Positions 39,901 through 50,138 of a DNA stretch of 64,000 bases are shown in pieces (position 1 is the first letter of the stretch; every line of letters begins with the position of its first letter). Source of the stretch: CAWJTV01 sp963845695 (GTDB lineage Bacteria; Planctomycetota; Planctomycetia; Isosphaerales; Isosphaeraceae); the NCBI GenBank assembly GCA_963845695.1, contig CAWJTQ010000012.1, forward strand, positions 62,001 through 126,000, read 5' to 3'. The notes beneath the pieces are model-generated. The model did no database searches, had not been told where the DNA came from, and was given only the letters and a program-made list of their open reading frames with translations. Made by a program: the position numbers and the translations under genes.

Positions 39901-40908
39901 AGGGCTCGTATCGGCTCATCCGGGGCGGTGGCTGGTACTACGACCAGAGGGCGAGCCGGCCGGCGGATCGCTGGGGCTTTTCGATGGCGAAGAACCGGTT
40001 TAGCTCCCTCGGCTTCCGAGTGGCGCGGGCCGACTCTGGCAGCGACGTTGCAAGTCGGCCTCCGGTCCCGTCTCGCAAGCCACCAATATCAGCCGTGCCC
40101 AAACCACCGGAAACGGTCACGAACACACTCGGGATGAAGCTCGCCTTGATCCCGGCGGGCGAGTTCATGATGGGCTCACCCGCCGACGACAAGGACGCTC
40201 GCGACTGGGAAAAGCCCCAGCACCGCGTGCGGATCACCCGGCCCTTCTACCTGGGTGTCCACGAGGTCAAACAGGCCGAGTACCTCAGCGTGATGGGCGT
40301 GAACCCGAGCGTCTTCTCAGCGAAGGGCCAAGGCCAGGATCGGGTCGTGGGCCGTTCCACCGCCCATTATCCCGTGGAGAATGTCTCGTGGCTCGACGCC
40401 GTGCGATTCTGCAACACGCTGAGCGAGAAAGAGCGCCTCAAGCCGTTCTACCAGATCGACGGTGAGACGGTGCGAGTCCCGGACTGGAGTGGGACGGGCT
40501 ATCGCCTGCCGACCGAGGCCGAATGGGAATCCGCCTGCCGCGCGGGCGCAACTTCACGGTATTACTTCGGAGACGATCCGAGCGTGATCGGGCGTTATGC
40601 TTGGTTCAAGGACAATTCTGGGGGAACCACTCACCCCGTCTGTCTCTTGAGACCGAACGATTCGGGTTTGTATGACATGCTGGGAAACGTGTGGGAGTGG
40701 TGCGGGGATACGTACGTCACTTACGAGAACAGGAAGGACAAGCTCAATATCGGATCCACACATCATCGATAATAAGGAAAGACATGTTTTCCGAGGCGCG
40801 GCCTATCCCCATGCGGCTCGCGACATGCGTAACGTCCAGCGGGCACCCAACTCGGCGACTTATCGCGCTTCCGACGTAGGCTTCCGTGTTGCGCGGTCCC
40901 TGGAATGA
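36961..40908 (+). pseudogene. Degraded zinc-finger / kinase / DUF1080 / SUMF1-SUMF1 fusion
   Basis: Fragments in alternating frames give an HC2-like finger (HLEQCPDCRKR, ~37050), a kinase (ELGQGGMGVVYLAEN ~37290; MVHRDIKPGNLML ~37630; APEQ ~37800), a membrane helix (~38380), and a DUF1080 (3-keto-disaccharide hydrolase-like) domain beginning GWVSLFDGKDLTGWE (~38610) and ending VRFRKIEIKE (~39220). Two SUMF1/FGE domains follow, 39270-40030 and 40110-40905, each with GEFMMGS, the LPTEAEWE motif and MLGNVWEWCGD. The frame 39243-40772 is open through both SUMF1 domains except for the last 50 residues, reached by a shift near 40750. Such fusions probably sensed or modified envelope components. It is broken by at least six shifts. 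Confidence 0.75.
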
Positions 40909-40984
40909 CCCAGCGGATCGCGTCGGCGGACAGCGCGGTATTTTTGGGTGTCGGGATACGGAGGAAGGCGGCGACCACTTGTGG

Positions 40985-41072
40985 TAAACTCCGAGTTCCG
41001 CGACAGCTTCGACGCGGAACCGGCCTCGCCTCTTCAGAAACCGTCGCCCGACCCGTTTCCGGAGACCGTCCG
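40985..41072 (+). repeat. Conserved sigma-to-kinase leader, copy 3
   Basis: Preceded by codons for EEGGDHLW and TAA, the fossil end of a sigma gene whose body is gone. Carries TTCGACGCGGAACCGGCC and CCGTTTCCGGAGACCGTCCG just before the ATG. Confidence 0.7.
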
Positions 41073-42773
41073 ATGAACGCCCACCCGGTCAGCCATCCGA
41101 CCGACCAGACCTTGTGTTCGTACGGCCTGGGCAAGCTCGACGACGGTGCGGCGAACGCGGTCAACCGGCATCTGGAGCAGTGCCCGGAATGTCGGAAACG
41201 GGTCGCCGAGTTGTCGGCCGACACCTTCCTCGGGCGCATCCGCGACGCCCAGCAGTCTACGACCTCTCCGCTGTTGAGCCAGTCGCAACCCGACGGGACA
41301 CCGCACGACAAGGGCACGAAAGCCCTGGCTCCGCCGCCGCCGGAGACGCTCCCGCCGGGCCTGGCCGACCACCCCGATTACGAGATCAAGCGCGAGCTCG
41401 GCCGAGGCGCGATGGGCGTGGTCTACCTGGCTCACAACACGCTGCTGGGTCGCGACGAGGTGCTCAAAGTCATGGGGCGGCAGATCATGGAAAGCCCCGG
41501 TGTGCTCGATCGCTTCCTCCGCGAGATCCGGGCCATCGCCAGGCTCCGCCACCCCAACATCGTCACGGCCTTCCATGCGACCCGGCTGGGCGAGAGCATC
41601 GTCTTTGCCATGGAATATGTCGAGGGTCGCGATCTGTACCGGATCGTCAAGGCCAAGGGGCCGTTTCCGGTTGACTACGCCTGCAACTTCGTCTATCAGG
41701 CGGCCCTCGGGCTCCAGCACGCCCATGAGGAAGGGCTCGTCCACCGCGACATCAAACCGGGCAACCTGATGTTCTCCCGCAAGGGGGGCAAGGCGACGGT
41801 CAAGGTGCTCGACTTCGGCCTGACCAAGGCGACTCGCGAGGAAACGGTTGATACTTCATTAACCTCCCACGGGCAAGCCCTGGGCACCCCCGACTACATC
41901 GCCCCCGAACAGATCCTCGACTCCTCCAGGGCCGATATCCGGTCCGACATTTACAGCCTCGGCGGCACGCTCTATTTCCTTCTGTCCGGCCGACCGCCGT
42001 TCGTGGCGAATTCGCTGTACGACCTCTACCAGGCCCACATCTCCCAGGACGCCAACCCGCTGAACTTTCTCCGCCCCGAGGTACCGGCCGAGCTGGCCGC
42101 CCTGGTTGCCAAGATGATGGCCAAGGACCCGGCCCGCCGGTTCCAGACGCCGGGTGAGGTGGCGCAGGCACTGGTGCCGTTCTTCAAGAAGGGGGATGGG
42201 GGATCGGTGGGAACCCGGCTCGCGGTCTCCCAGACGGGGCCACTCGAAGTGAAACGGACCGCGGCCGACACGAGTTCCGCGCCGACCCCGTCTGCTCCGA
42301 GTCTGGCGCCTGCTCCCTCACCCCTGGTCAAGCCGCCCAACGCGATGGCGCGAGTCGAGCCGCAGTGGGAGAGCCTGATCGAGATTCCGGAGACAGAACC
42401 CTTGAGGAAGCTCGCGGAACCCCCGCGTCGAAGGCCACCGTGGATGTGGCCGGCGATCGTGGCCGCGTCGGTGTTCGGCTTGATCAATCTGGGCATCCTC
42501 ATCTACGCGACCATGGACGACCAGGGTCGCGTCAGGATCGTTGTCGACGACCCCAAGGCCATTGTGCAGATCGATGGCCAGGGGATCCTTATCGGCACGT
42601 TGCGAGAGTCCCTCACTCTCCGCACCGGCGAGCACGTGCTGACGGTCAAAGGGCACGACGGTCGAGTCAAGACCCGCAAGTTCGTCGTCCGCCGAGGGGA
42701 GAACGCGGTGTTGCACGTCGAGCATGAACCGATCGCGAGCGATCGGACACGAAAACGGGGAGATACTCAATAG
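41073..42773 (+). CDS. Membrane-anchored Ser/Thr kinase with HC2-like zinc finger (intact copy)
   Basis: A 566-residue transmembrane kinase. An anti-sigma-type zinc finger (HLEQCPECRKR, H33/C37/C40) precedes the kinase fold: glycine loop GRGAMG (from residue 110), K132 in VLKV, HRDIKPGN (H224, D226), DFG (D247) and APEQ. One helix (about 458-478, MWPAIVAASVFGLINLGILI) leads to a ~80-residue PEGA-like exported domain (VRIVVDDPKAIVQIDGQG, EHVLTVKGHDG, KFVVRRGENAVL). The zinc finger and its ancestral place directly after an ECF sigma gene suggest it once controlled, or was controlled with, that sigma factor; here only the last sigma codons remain upstream. It is the only unbroken copy in the plus-strand array. 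Confidence 0.92.
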   Translation: MNAHPVSHPTDQTLCSYGLGKLDDGAANAVNRHLEQCPECRKRVAELSADTFLGRIRDAQQSTTSPLLSQSQPDGTPHDKGTKALAPPPPETLPPGLADHPDYEIKRELGRGAMGVVYLAHNTLLGRDEVLKVMGRQIMESPGVLDRFLREIRAIARLRHPNIVTAFHATRLGESIVFAMEYVEGRDLYRIVKAKGPFPVDYACNFVYQAALGLQHAHEEGLVHRDIKPGNLMFSRKGGKATVKVLDFGLTKATREETVDTSLTSHGQALGTPDYIAPEQILDSSRADIRSDIYSLGGTLYFLLSGRPPFVANSLYDLYQAHISQDANPLNFLRPEVPAELAALVAKMMAKDPARRFQTPGEVAQALVPFFKKGDGGSVGTRLAVSQTGPLEVKRTAADTSSAPTPSAPSLAPAPSPLVKPPNAMARVEPQWESLIEIPETEPLRKLAEPPRRRPPWMWPAIVAASVFGLINLGILIYATMDDQGRVRIVVDDPKAIVQIDGQGILIGTLRESLTLRTGEHVLTVKGHDGRVKTRKFVVRRGENAVLHVEHEPIASDRTRKRGDTQ

Positions 42774-42814
42774 GTGCCATGCCAACGCCGTGGAGCGCGG
42801 CCGCGCGGTCTTCT

Positions 42815-45800
42815 TCACCGCTTGAGCGCCTCGGCGATGGCCGTCTTGAGTCTCTCACCCCTCAGGTCCTTGGCCAGGATCTTCCCATCGGGACCGATGA
42901 GAAACGTGGCGGGGATCGCCGTGGCATCGTAGGCGGTCGCGATGGGCGACTCGGGACCGAGGAAGCCCTGTGTCCAGTTCAACTTCTGGGCATCTATGAA
43001 GAACCGGACATCGGTGCTCTGATCGTCGAGGCTCAGCGAGACCATCGCGAAGCGAGGGTCCGCGGCGAACGCGTCGTGGACCGCCTTGAGATTCGGGATC
43101 TCGCCGACACAGGGAGCGCACCACGTCGCCCAGAAGTCGAGCAAGACGAACTTGCCCTTGAGGTCGGCGAGCGCCAGGTCCTTGCCGTCCAGGGTCTTGA
43201 CGGTGAAACCCGGCGCGGCGTCGCCAATGTGCAACGGGTGAGCGTTGAGGGAGGCAGGTTCCAGGGTACCCAGATCCAGGGGATCGTCGCTCACCGTTCC
43301 CGGGATCGGTGGCACGGTGAACGCTCGGGAGAACTCGCCAATGAGCCGGCCCCAGCCGCATTGATCGAGCGAAGGCGGCTCGTGGATGCTGACGCGCAGT
43401 CGATAGTCACCCGGCTTGATATTCTCGGCGCGGAAGCGACCGTCGACCGACAACTGGACGCCGAGCTGGACCGGCTTGCCGGTCGCGGTGCTGGGCTCGA
43501 TCGCGGCCTTTCGCACCATCCAGGGGACGTTCGCGGGGAGCGCGAGCCGGCCGGTGACCGGTCGGCCGCTGCCGCCGATCTTCAGGTCGTACGATTGGCC
43601 GGCGACGACGTCGAGCGTGGCCATGTTGACGAGGGCGATCCGGCGCACGCCGTTGGGCACCCTGCGAACGATGTCATAACGACCCGGCATGAGGCGCGGG
43701 AACAGGAATCGACCATCGGCGTCGGTCGCGACTCGATACTGCGGGAAGATCCTGGGCTCGTCGGGATTCATGGGCAAGTCCTCGCTGTTGGATTGCGCAA
43801 ATAGGTCGAGCTTCGCCGCCGGCCTGGTTCCCATCAGGACGGTCCCCGAGACTCGAGCCCACGGTTGGAGATGAAGCGTGTTCTCGCGAGGAAGGTCTCG
43901 TCGATGGACGATGGCGAAGCCCGCATCGGCGAGGACCAGGAGCAGGTAGTCCTCCTTCTGTGGAGGTAGCGAGAATCGGCCGCCGGACGACAGGTTCGCC
44001 TGGATCGCCCCTTTGCGCCGATACTCGTCCAAGTCGCCGTTGGAGAGGTTCGCACTGTCGCCGGCCGGGACGAGATAGACGATGCCCTCCCGCGCGGGCG
44101 AGCCGTCGGGGTTCAGAAGAATGCCCCGGATCGGTTCGGCCCTGGTGAGTCGGAACGTGTACTCGCGCGAAGCGCCGGTGGGCTCGAACAGTTCGGAGTC
44201 CGCGGGGAGGTAGCCCTCAGCCTCGACGCGGACGAGATACCGATGGGCCGTCCGGCCGAACGTGTACTCGAAGGCACCGGGCGCCTTCTTCGCCCGGTCG
44301 TTCATGGAGGGCGTGGAACTGCGCTGCCAGATGAGTCGCTCGCCGGGATTCCAGATCGCGGCATGCGCGAGCGAGAACTGGGAAATGGGCGCGCCAGTCT
44401 CGGCGTCAACGACTTTTCCCTTGAGGGTCGTCGTCTTCACGAGGACGATTCGGTTGTCCGCACCCAAAGTCAGCGGAACCCCTTTGCTGAGGTAGCCAGC
44501 GGCCCAGACCTCGGCGCGAACCCCATCGCCGGGCGCGTCGTTCCAGATGAATCGCCCGTCGGAATCCGTGGTGAACTCGCGCGCGATCGCCTCGGAGCCC
44601 CGCGATCGTGGCGCCGATGCCCCCGGTCCACTCCACGACACCACGAGATGGGCTTGAGCGATGGAATTGCCGTGGCCATCGACGACCCGGCCGCTGAGTT
44701 GATGTGGCGCCGGGAGTGCGAGGGTGATCTTCTGGGGCTCGGTGCCGACCCGGAGGATCTGCTGCACGGGACCGAAACCGGCGTGCTGGACCGTGAGCGT
44801 CGAGATCACGCCCGGTTTGATCCCCAGTGTGAACCGGCCCCGGGCGTCCGACTTCAGAGGAGGTAGGGAATTGGCATATCGCCGGCCTTCTCCGTAGTAG
44901 ACCGTGGCGTCCACTACAGGCCGGCCGTCGGGAGCGCGAACCGTCCCTTCGATGAGTGTCCCGCGCCGGAGGCGAAGGACTGCCGAGCCGTCGCGCAGCG
45001 CGGAGAGCGGTTTGAACTCCTCCAGAAGATAGCCTGGCCACTCGCCAAGGTGAAGGTAATCATAGGCCGCGAGGCTGACGGAATCCGGCTGCGCGGGGAC
45101 GTTGGAGAAGGACCAGTGGCCGGTCGCATCGGTTTGAGTGGATTCGTAGGAGACATTGACCCATTGCGGGGATTTGGGATACCCCTTTCTCGTGCTGATG
45201 ACCACGGTCGCGCCGACAATGGGACGTTTGTCTTGGTCGAGGACGCGTCCGCCGAGACTCGTCGCCTTCTCCATCTGGAAGAGGAATCGGCTCGGTGGCG
45301 TGCGCGCGTCAGAATGGGGCTCCCAGTTGATTGCGACGGGGACGAAGCCCTCGCGTGAAGCCCGGACTTGAAGATACTGAACCTTCGTCGGGTCGGGCAA
45401 AGCGAACCGGGCGTTGCCCGTCGCATCGGTGGTCGACTCGGACTTCGTGCTGTCGGCGTGATGAACGACCCAGTGAAGCTGCACGCCGGAGACGGGAGCG
45501 TTGGTGAGGAGGTCGCGGGCCTCGATGGTGACGGTTCGGGAATCCGTCTTCGCCGTATCGGCCACCGCGGCGGGTGTCGCCGCGGGCTGCGGTTCGGGTT
45601 TCGGCGATGTCGGGGGCGTGGACGCCGAGCGCGCCGGCTGGGGTTGCGAAGTCGGTTGAGCCTGGCCATCATCCCGAGCCGCGAAGGTATGCCAGGCCAG
45701 CAGGCTGCTGCCCAGCACGGCCACGAGCACGACCATCGCCGCCTTGAGTTTGCCGATAAGCATGGTTTTCAAGACTCCCCGCGCCAGGGCTGCGGCCGCC

Positions 45801-46545
45801 TCTCCGGCCTTGAAACCCAGCGTCATGCGAACGGTGGAATCGATCAGCGAGACCGGGAGATGGACCGCCGTTGCGGCCTGGGCGTGCCCCTGGCCGATCG
45901 TACCAGCGGCGAGGAACCCGGCGGGGATGGTCACCCCCCGTCGGATGAGCCTCCGGCGTAATTGATCGCGCGCCCGCGCCAGCCGGCCCCGGACCGAGCC
46001 CTCCGACAAGCCCAGCCGCTGCCCGGCCGCGTCGTAGCTCAGGCCCTCGAGGTAGCAGAGCACCACCACCGCGCGGAGCCGACCCGGCAGGCGATCGATC
46101 TCCTCGACGAGGGCCTCAGGCTCATCGCCGTTGTCGATGGGCCAGCGCGCTTCCGGCGTCTGCTCGGCGAGGGTTCGTTCGCCATGACGCCGGGCGCAGC
46201 ACGGAGCCGGGCCTGGGCGGCCACTCGTTGCGCGACGCCGAAGAGCCAGCTCGCCACCGAGTCTCGCCGCCGGATCGAGCCCGCGCGATGCGCCAGGACG
46301 AGGAACGTGGCCTGAAATGCGTCCTGCGCATCCTGCGGGTCGCGGAGCGCCCGCCGACAGACGCGCAGCACCATCGGCCCGTGCCGATGCATCAGCTCTT
46401 CGAACGCCGCCTCCGCGTCGTCGCCTCCCGCCGAGACGAACCGGTCCAGAAGTGGCCCGTCCGACAATCCGCCGAGCGTCCCCTGGCGGAACAAACCGCA
46501 GACCTGCCGGAGCCACGCGCCCGATGATCTCCCCGCGCTCGCCAT
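42815..46545 (-). CDS. ECF sigma factor fused to carboxypeptidase-regulatory repeats and TlpA-like thioredoxin (one frameshift)
   Basis: From ATG 46545 the frame gives sigma region 2 (FEELMHRHGPMVLRVCRRAL, then DAQDAFQATFLVLAHRAG). After a one-base shift near 46190, region 4 (LEGLSYDAAGQRLGLSEGSV) continues in the long frame. A transmembrane helix (MVVLVAVLGSSLLAW) follows, then about seven carboxypeptidase-regulatory/CNA-B-like units (GRVLDQDKRPIVGATVV and similar) and a C-terminal redoxin domain with FWATWCAPC and GPDGKILAKDLRG. The total is ~1240 residues. The architecture puts a sigma factor in the cytoplasm and a redox domain outside, as in known planctomycete ECF groups with C-terminal extensions. 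In-frame codons upstream of 46545 in the long frame are not real. Confidence 0.8.
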
Positions 46546-46724
46546 GATCGGAGTCCTCTCTGGGATCGTCGGTGTTTGCTCTCCTTGGGGTAGTGTTCGA
46601 ATCGAGGATGTTCCTCACGCGATTTTCGCGCGGCGCGAAAACCGGAACAGCGCAAAGGCGCGAGCACGATAACGGGAACAGACTGAGTATCGACAAACGT
46701 CAGAGGAAACCTGTGGCGGCGTTC

Positions 46725-46976
46725 TTACTGCCGTCTCACTTCCTGGGTGGCCATTGCCGGCCCATTCAGTCCCTGTAATTGCTCTGGCTCGAACTCCAGG
46801 CGGTCGTACCACGCTTCCGCGAATTGAATGGCGTGCTCCGCCGGATCGGCGGGAATCGGTTCCGGTGGAGCGAGGGTCAGACGGCGGGGAGACGGCGCGG
46901 GCTTGAGGCGACGGAACCGGCCTGTCAGAGCCTTCACCGCCGCCTGGATCCTGTCCATCAACCCCCGCACATCCAT
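46725..46976 (-). CDS. Small protein, unknown function
   Basis: 83 codons: a basic amphipathic helix (MDVRGLMDRIQAAVKALTGR) followed by PPEPIPADPAEHAIQFAEAW and an acidic tail. Composition is protein-like but no family or strong ribosome-binding site is visible. It sits between the M28 peptidase and the sigma fusion on the same strand. Confidence 0.4.
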   Translation of the reverse strand: MDVRGLMDRIQAAVKALTGRFRRLKPAPSPRRLTLAPPEPIPADPAEHAIQFAEAWYDRLEFEPEQLQGLNGPAMATQEVRRQ

Positions 46977-47073
46977 GAGTTCAGCCCAACCCGGTCAGGC
47001 CGACAAGTCCAGCAGACATTTCGCGCGGATAGCGAACCCCGTCCCACCTCGATTGGCGGCGCACTCCCAGGTT

Positions 47074-48719
47074 TCACCGTCCCGCCTCGGCGGCGGCCCG
47101 GCCGTTGTTGCCCGGCTTCCGGGGCTCCTCGGACTTCGATTTCTGGTCGCGCGGTTGCTGGAACTCGGGCGCATCGAACATCCCGCGCTGGGGCGGCTTG
47201 GGATCGCGTGGCAGGACTTCCGGCAGCATCGCCATGTTGTATGCCCACGCCGCCAGCACCTTCGCACCCTGGTTGATCTCGTCGGGATACACCTTGTCGA
47301 AGGTGTCGCTCTCGGTGTGGTGCGTCTTGCGATACTCGGCCATGTCCTGGACCACGGCGAAGGCCGGCACCCCGTGCGGCAGGAACGACAGGTGATCGGT
47401 GCCGTACATGCTCCGCATGCTCAATTCTTCCAGGTTGACCGCGTCCTTGAACGGCTCGACCACCTTGTCCATGACCTCGCGCAGATCGTATCGGCCCTGG
47501 AGTCCGATGCTCTTGACCCGGCCGGTCCCGGTGTCATGGATCAGCACGCCAGAGATTTTGGACATCTCTTTCTCGTGCGCCTTGACGTAAGCCCGCGATC
47601 CGTGCAAGCCCTCTTCCTCGCCGGAGAACAGGACGAAGCGGATGGTGCGCTTCGGCTTGATCCCGACGGCCTTGAGCGCCGCGCAGCCTCGAGGACCGCC
47701 ATGATGCCAGTGCCGTTATCGGTGGCGCCAGAGCCCAGGTCCCAGCTATCGATGTGGCCGCCGATGATCACGACCTCGTCGGGCTTCTCGGCGCCGGGGA
47801 TCTCGGCGACCGTGTTGTACACCTCGACCTCGCCGGTGCTGAAGGTGTTCTTCAGGTCGAGCTCGATCTCGACCGGCCCGCGCTTGAGCAGCCGCCAGAT
47901 CAACCCGTAGGACTCGGTGGTCAGAAACGCCTCGGGGATCTCGGCCTGGGTGAAGTTGGCGGAGGCACCGGTCATGTTGACCAGGCCATGTTCCTTGTTC
48001 GAATCGCGCAGCAGCCCGGCGACGCCCTCGGCGACCAGGAACTTGTGCAGCTCGCGGTGGAACTCGCGCATGCGGGTGTAGTCGCGGATCCGTCGGCGCA
48101 TCTCGCCTTCGAGGTTGGGCTGGGCCTGCTTGGGTGAGGGCTGGACGGAGACCTCGGCGAGTAGGACCCAGGTCCCCTTGAGCTTGCCCTTGTAAGGGCT
48201 CAGCTCGTCGGCCGACTGGGCCTTGACGTGGACCACCGGGCCAGACTGCGGGCCCTTGGTCGACGGGCTCCAGCCGGCCGATTCGAGGAGGATCCGCTGC
48301 TCGACCGGGGCGACGATCCGGCCCCTGGCCTCGCCGCGGGTCCAGGACCGTTCGATCATCCACGGCTCGAGATGAGCGTTGGCCATCCCGTACTGGCGGA
48401 ACTTGTCGCGGGTCCAGTGATTGGCCTTGGCCAGGCCCGGCGAGCCGGTCAGCCGAGGCCCGATCATGTCGCAGAGGTACTCGATGTTAGCCATCAGCTC
48501 CGAATGCTTGTCGATCTCTTCCAGGATCGCCTGGGTGACCGCCTTGGCCTCGCCACCGGGTTCCGGGACGGCCGCCGTCGCCCGCGGAGCAGAACCCTCC
48601 GCCGCCCGACGGCCAGGCCCTGGCTGGCCTCTGGGGTCCCTCGGCGCCTGGGCCACGGCCACGGCCGATAATCCCAATGCCACCATCGCTACGACGAACG
48701 TTGAACGAATGCCTTTCAT
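47074..48719 (-). pseudogene. Secreted M28 family aminopeptidase, split by one frameshift
   Basis: From ATG 48719 a signal peptide (STFVVAMVALGLSAVAVAQA) leads to a ~545-residue M28 zinc peptidase. Metal-site residues are readable: GGHIDSWDLG, GATDNGTG, the catalytic SGEEEGLHGS, GTDHLSF and KTHHTESDT. An internal PA-type insertion accounts for residues ~150-260. The frame changes near 47690: GIMAVLEAAR in the first frame continues as LKAVGIKPKRTIRFVLFSGE in the second. With a single indel in an otherwise perfectly conserved active site, an assembly error is as likely as decay. It would hydrolyse peptides in the periplasm or outside the cell. Confidence 0.82.
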
Positions 48720-48920
48720 GATCGGATTTGACTCCCCTCTTGATCGATCAATCGAGCCGATGAATGAGCCACGCCACGGCGGTGCGCCGCGCCTCGGAGA
48801 GCCAGGACGCCCCGATCGCCGTCGATTCTCAGGCATGAGTATGACCGACGCGCGGCCGGGCGTCCATCACCTGGAGCGCCCGTCGGAGGTCACGACAGGA
48901 AACCTCGGCACAGCGCACCG

Positions 48921-49417
48921 TCAGCGCCACCTCTTCCAGAGCAGCAACGAGGCCAGGTAGACCTTGGCGATCGGCTCGGAGCGAACGTTGCTCCAGGCTT
49001 GAAAGGCCTGGTCGGCTCGGTTGACAAAGTATTGTACAAGACGTCGGGTGAACGTCCGGCCGATGTTGTAATCCGCTTCATGACGCGCCTCTTGGAGCTC
49101 GACGAAGACTTCCGCCACCAGTTGCAGGTCCGTCGGAACGGCCGTCCCCGCGACCGCCGATACATGAAGAGGCAGTCCCGTCGATCGAAAGGAATTCGAG
49201 GCTTGCTTCATCTCGTCGTGTGCCAGGGACCGACCGGCGAGTTTCCGCAATGTTCGAAATCCACGGCCAGCAACTTCGTTGCCTCGTCCACCAGGAGGTG
49301 GAACAGGGCATAATAGGCCGCCGAGATCGCCCGACGGAGACTCGCCTGCTTGGGCCTTCGCGGCTCGCGATTGGCCAGATGCTTCGCCTGCTCCAACAGG
49401 TCGTCATGAAGACTCAT
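48921..49417 (-). pseudogene. HEPN-like domain protein, one frameshift
   Basis: From the ATG at 49417, LRRAISAAYYALFHLLVDEA is a HEPN-type helix pair found in small RNase or nucleotidyltransferase-partner proteins. The frame ends early, but a shift near 49245 restores HCRKLAGRSLAHDEMKQASN through VELQEARHEADYNIGRTFTR to LLLWKRWR, giving ~160 residues in all. The RxxxxH motif of active HEPN RNases may be ARHEAD. The start overlaps the stop of the upstream gene (ATGA), so the two are translationally coupled, as in HEPN-MNT cassettes. Confidence 0.65.
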
Positions 49418-49932
49418 CGTGCCACACCCTGCTCAAAGTCGCGCTGCGCCGAGGCCGTGATAAATCCGATGTAGGGCCACCAGCGCAACCCCAGGCGGCG
49501 CAAGGCGAGGTCGATCTGATCTCGAATCTTCACCTCCTTCTCGAAGAATCCCGGTCGCTTGGCGACCTCATCCTTCATGACGACCCACACCCGGATCGCG
49601 GGCTCTCCCGTGGCGTCGGTATCGAACTCCCAGATCACGTTCACGACCTCGGGGAACTGGAGGCTTTCCAGCATCTTAACTGCCCGAAAACCGTCGACAT
49701 CCGGAATCCGATCCGGTCGGAGGGTTTCGAGAATGCGCCGAAATCTCGGCAAGGCTTCCTTGATTGGTTCTTTCGTCGCCGGGCCGCTGTCGGGAACCGT
49801 TTCGGCGACTTTTCGGAAACGCTCGACGCTCGTCTTCCGCTCGTCCCGCTCAGACTGCGGCAGGAACGTGAAGTCGTCGGGATCGAAGCCCTCCACCGTG
49901 GCCGGTGTTAGCCAAGGGACGGCGTTCCTCAT
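49414..49932 (-). CDS. Unknown partner of the HEPN-like protein
   Basis: A 172-residue protein starting MRNAVPWLTPATVEGFDPDD. The C-terminal part (VVNVIWEFDTDATGEPAIRV, then WVVMKDEVAKR and IDLALRRLGLRWWPYIGF) has an alpha/beta ferredoxin-like or minimal nucleotidyltransferase-like look, but the GSxD motif of MNT enzymes is absent. It overlaps the downstream HEPN gene by four bases. I do not recognise the family; neighbourhood suggests a toxin-antitoxin or abortive-infection role. Confidence 0.55.
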   Translation of the reverse strand: MRNAVPWLTPATVEGFDPDDFTFLPQSERDERKTSVERFRKVAETVPDSGPATKEPIKEALPRFRRILETLRPDRIPDVDGFRAVKMLESLQFPEVVNVIWEFDTDATGEPAIRVWVVMKDEVAKRPGFFEKEVKIRDQIDLALRRLGLRWWPYIGFITASAQRDFEQGVAR

Positions 49933-50138
49933 CAGTCAAGTGAGCCGATTGCTATCGAGACTGGGATCATCCGTTTGCACATCGATCCAGAGATCGGACG
50001 CCGCGACCTTGACATGCCGCCAGAATATGTCGAGTGCCATCGAGGTCGCCCCAGGGAGAGATCATCGCAATCAAGCGTGTCTCTCGATCTTCCGGTCCAT
50101 GAGGCTTCCTGTCCAGCGATTCGCGTTGCACCCGCGCC

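Noticed and set aside
46546..46696. Upstream start of the sigma fusion in the long frame
   Set aside because: The true sigma region 2 is in another frame from 46545; the long-frame N-terminus is arginine-rich and not protein-like.
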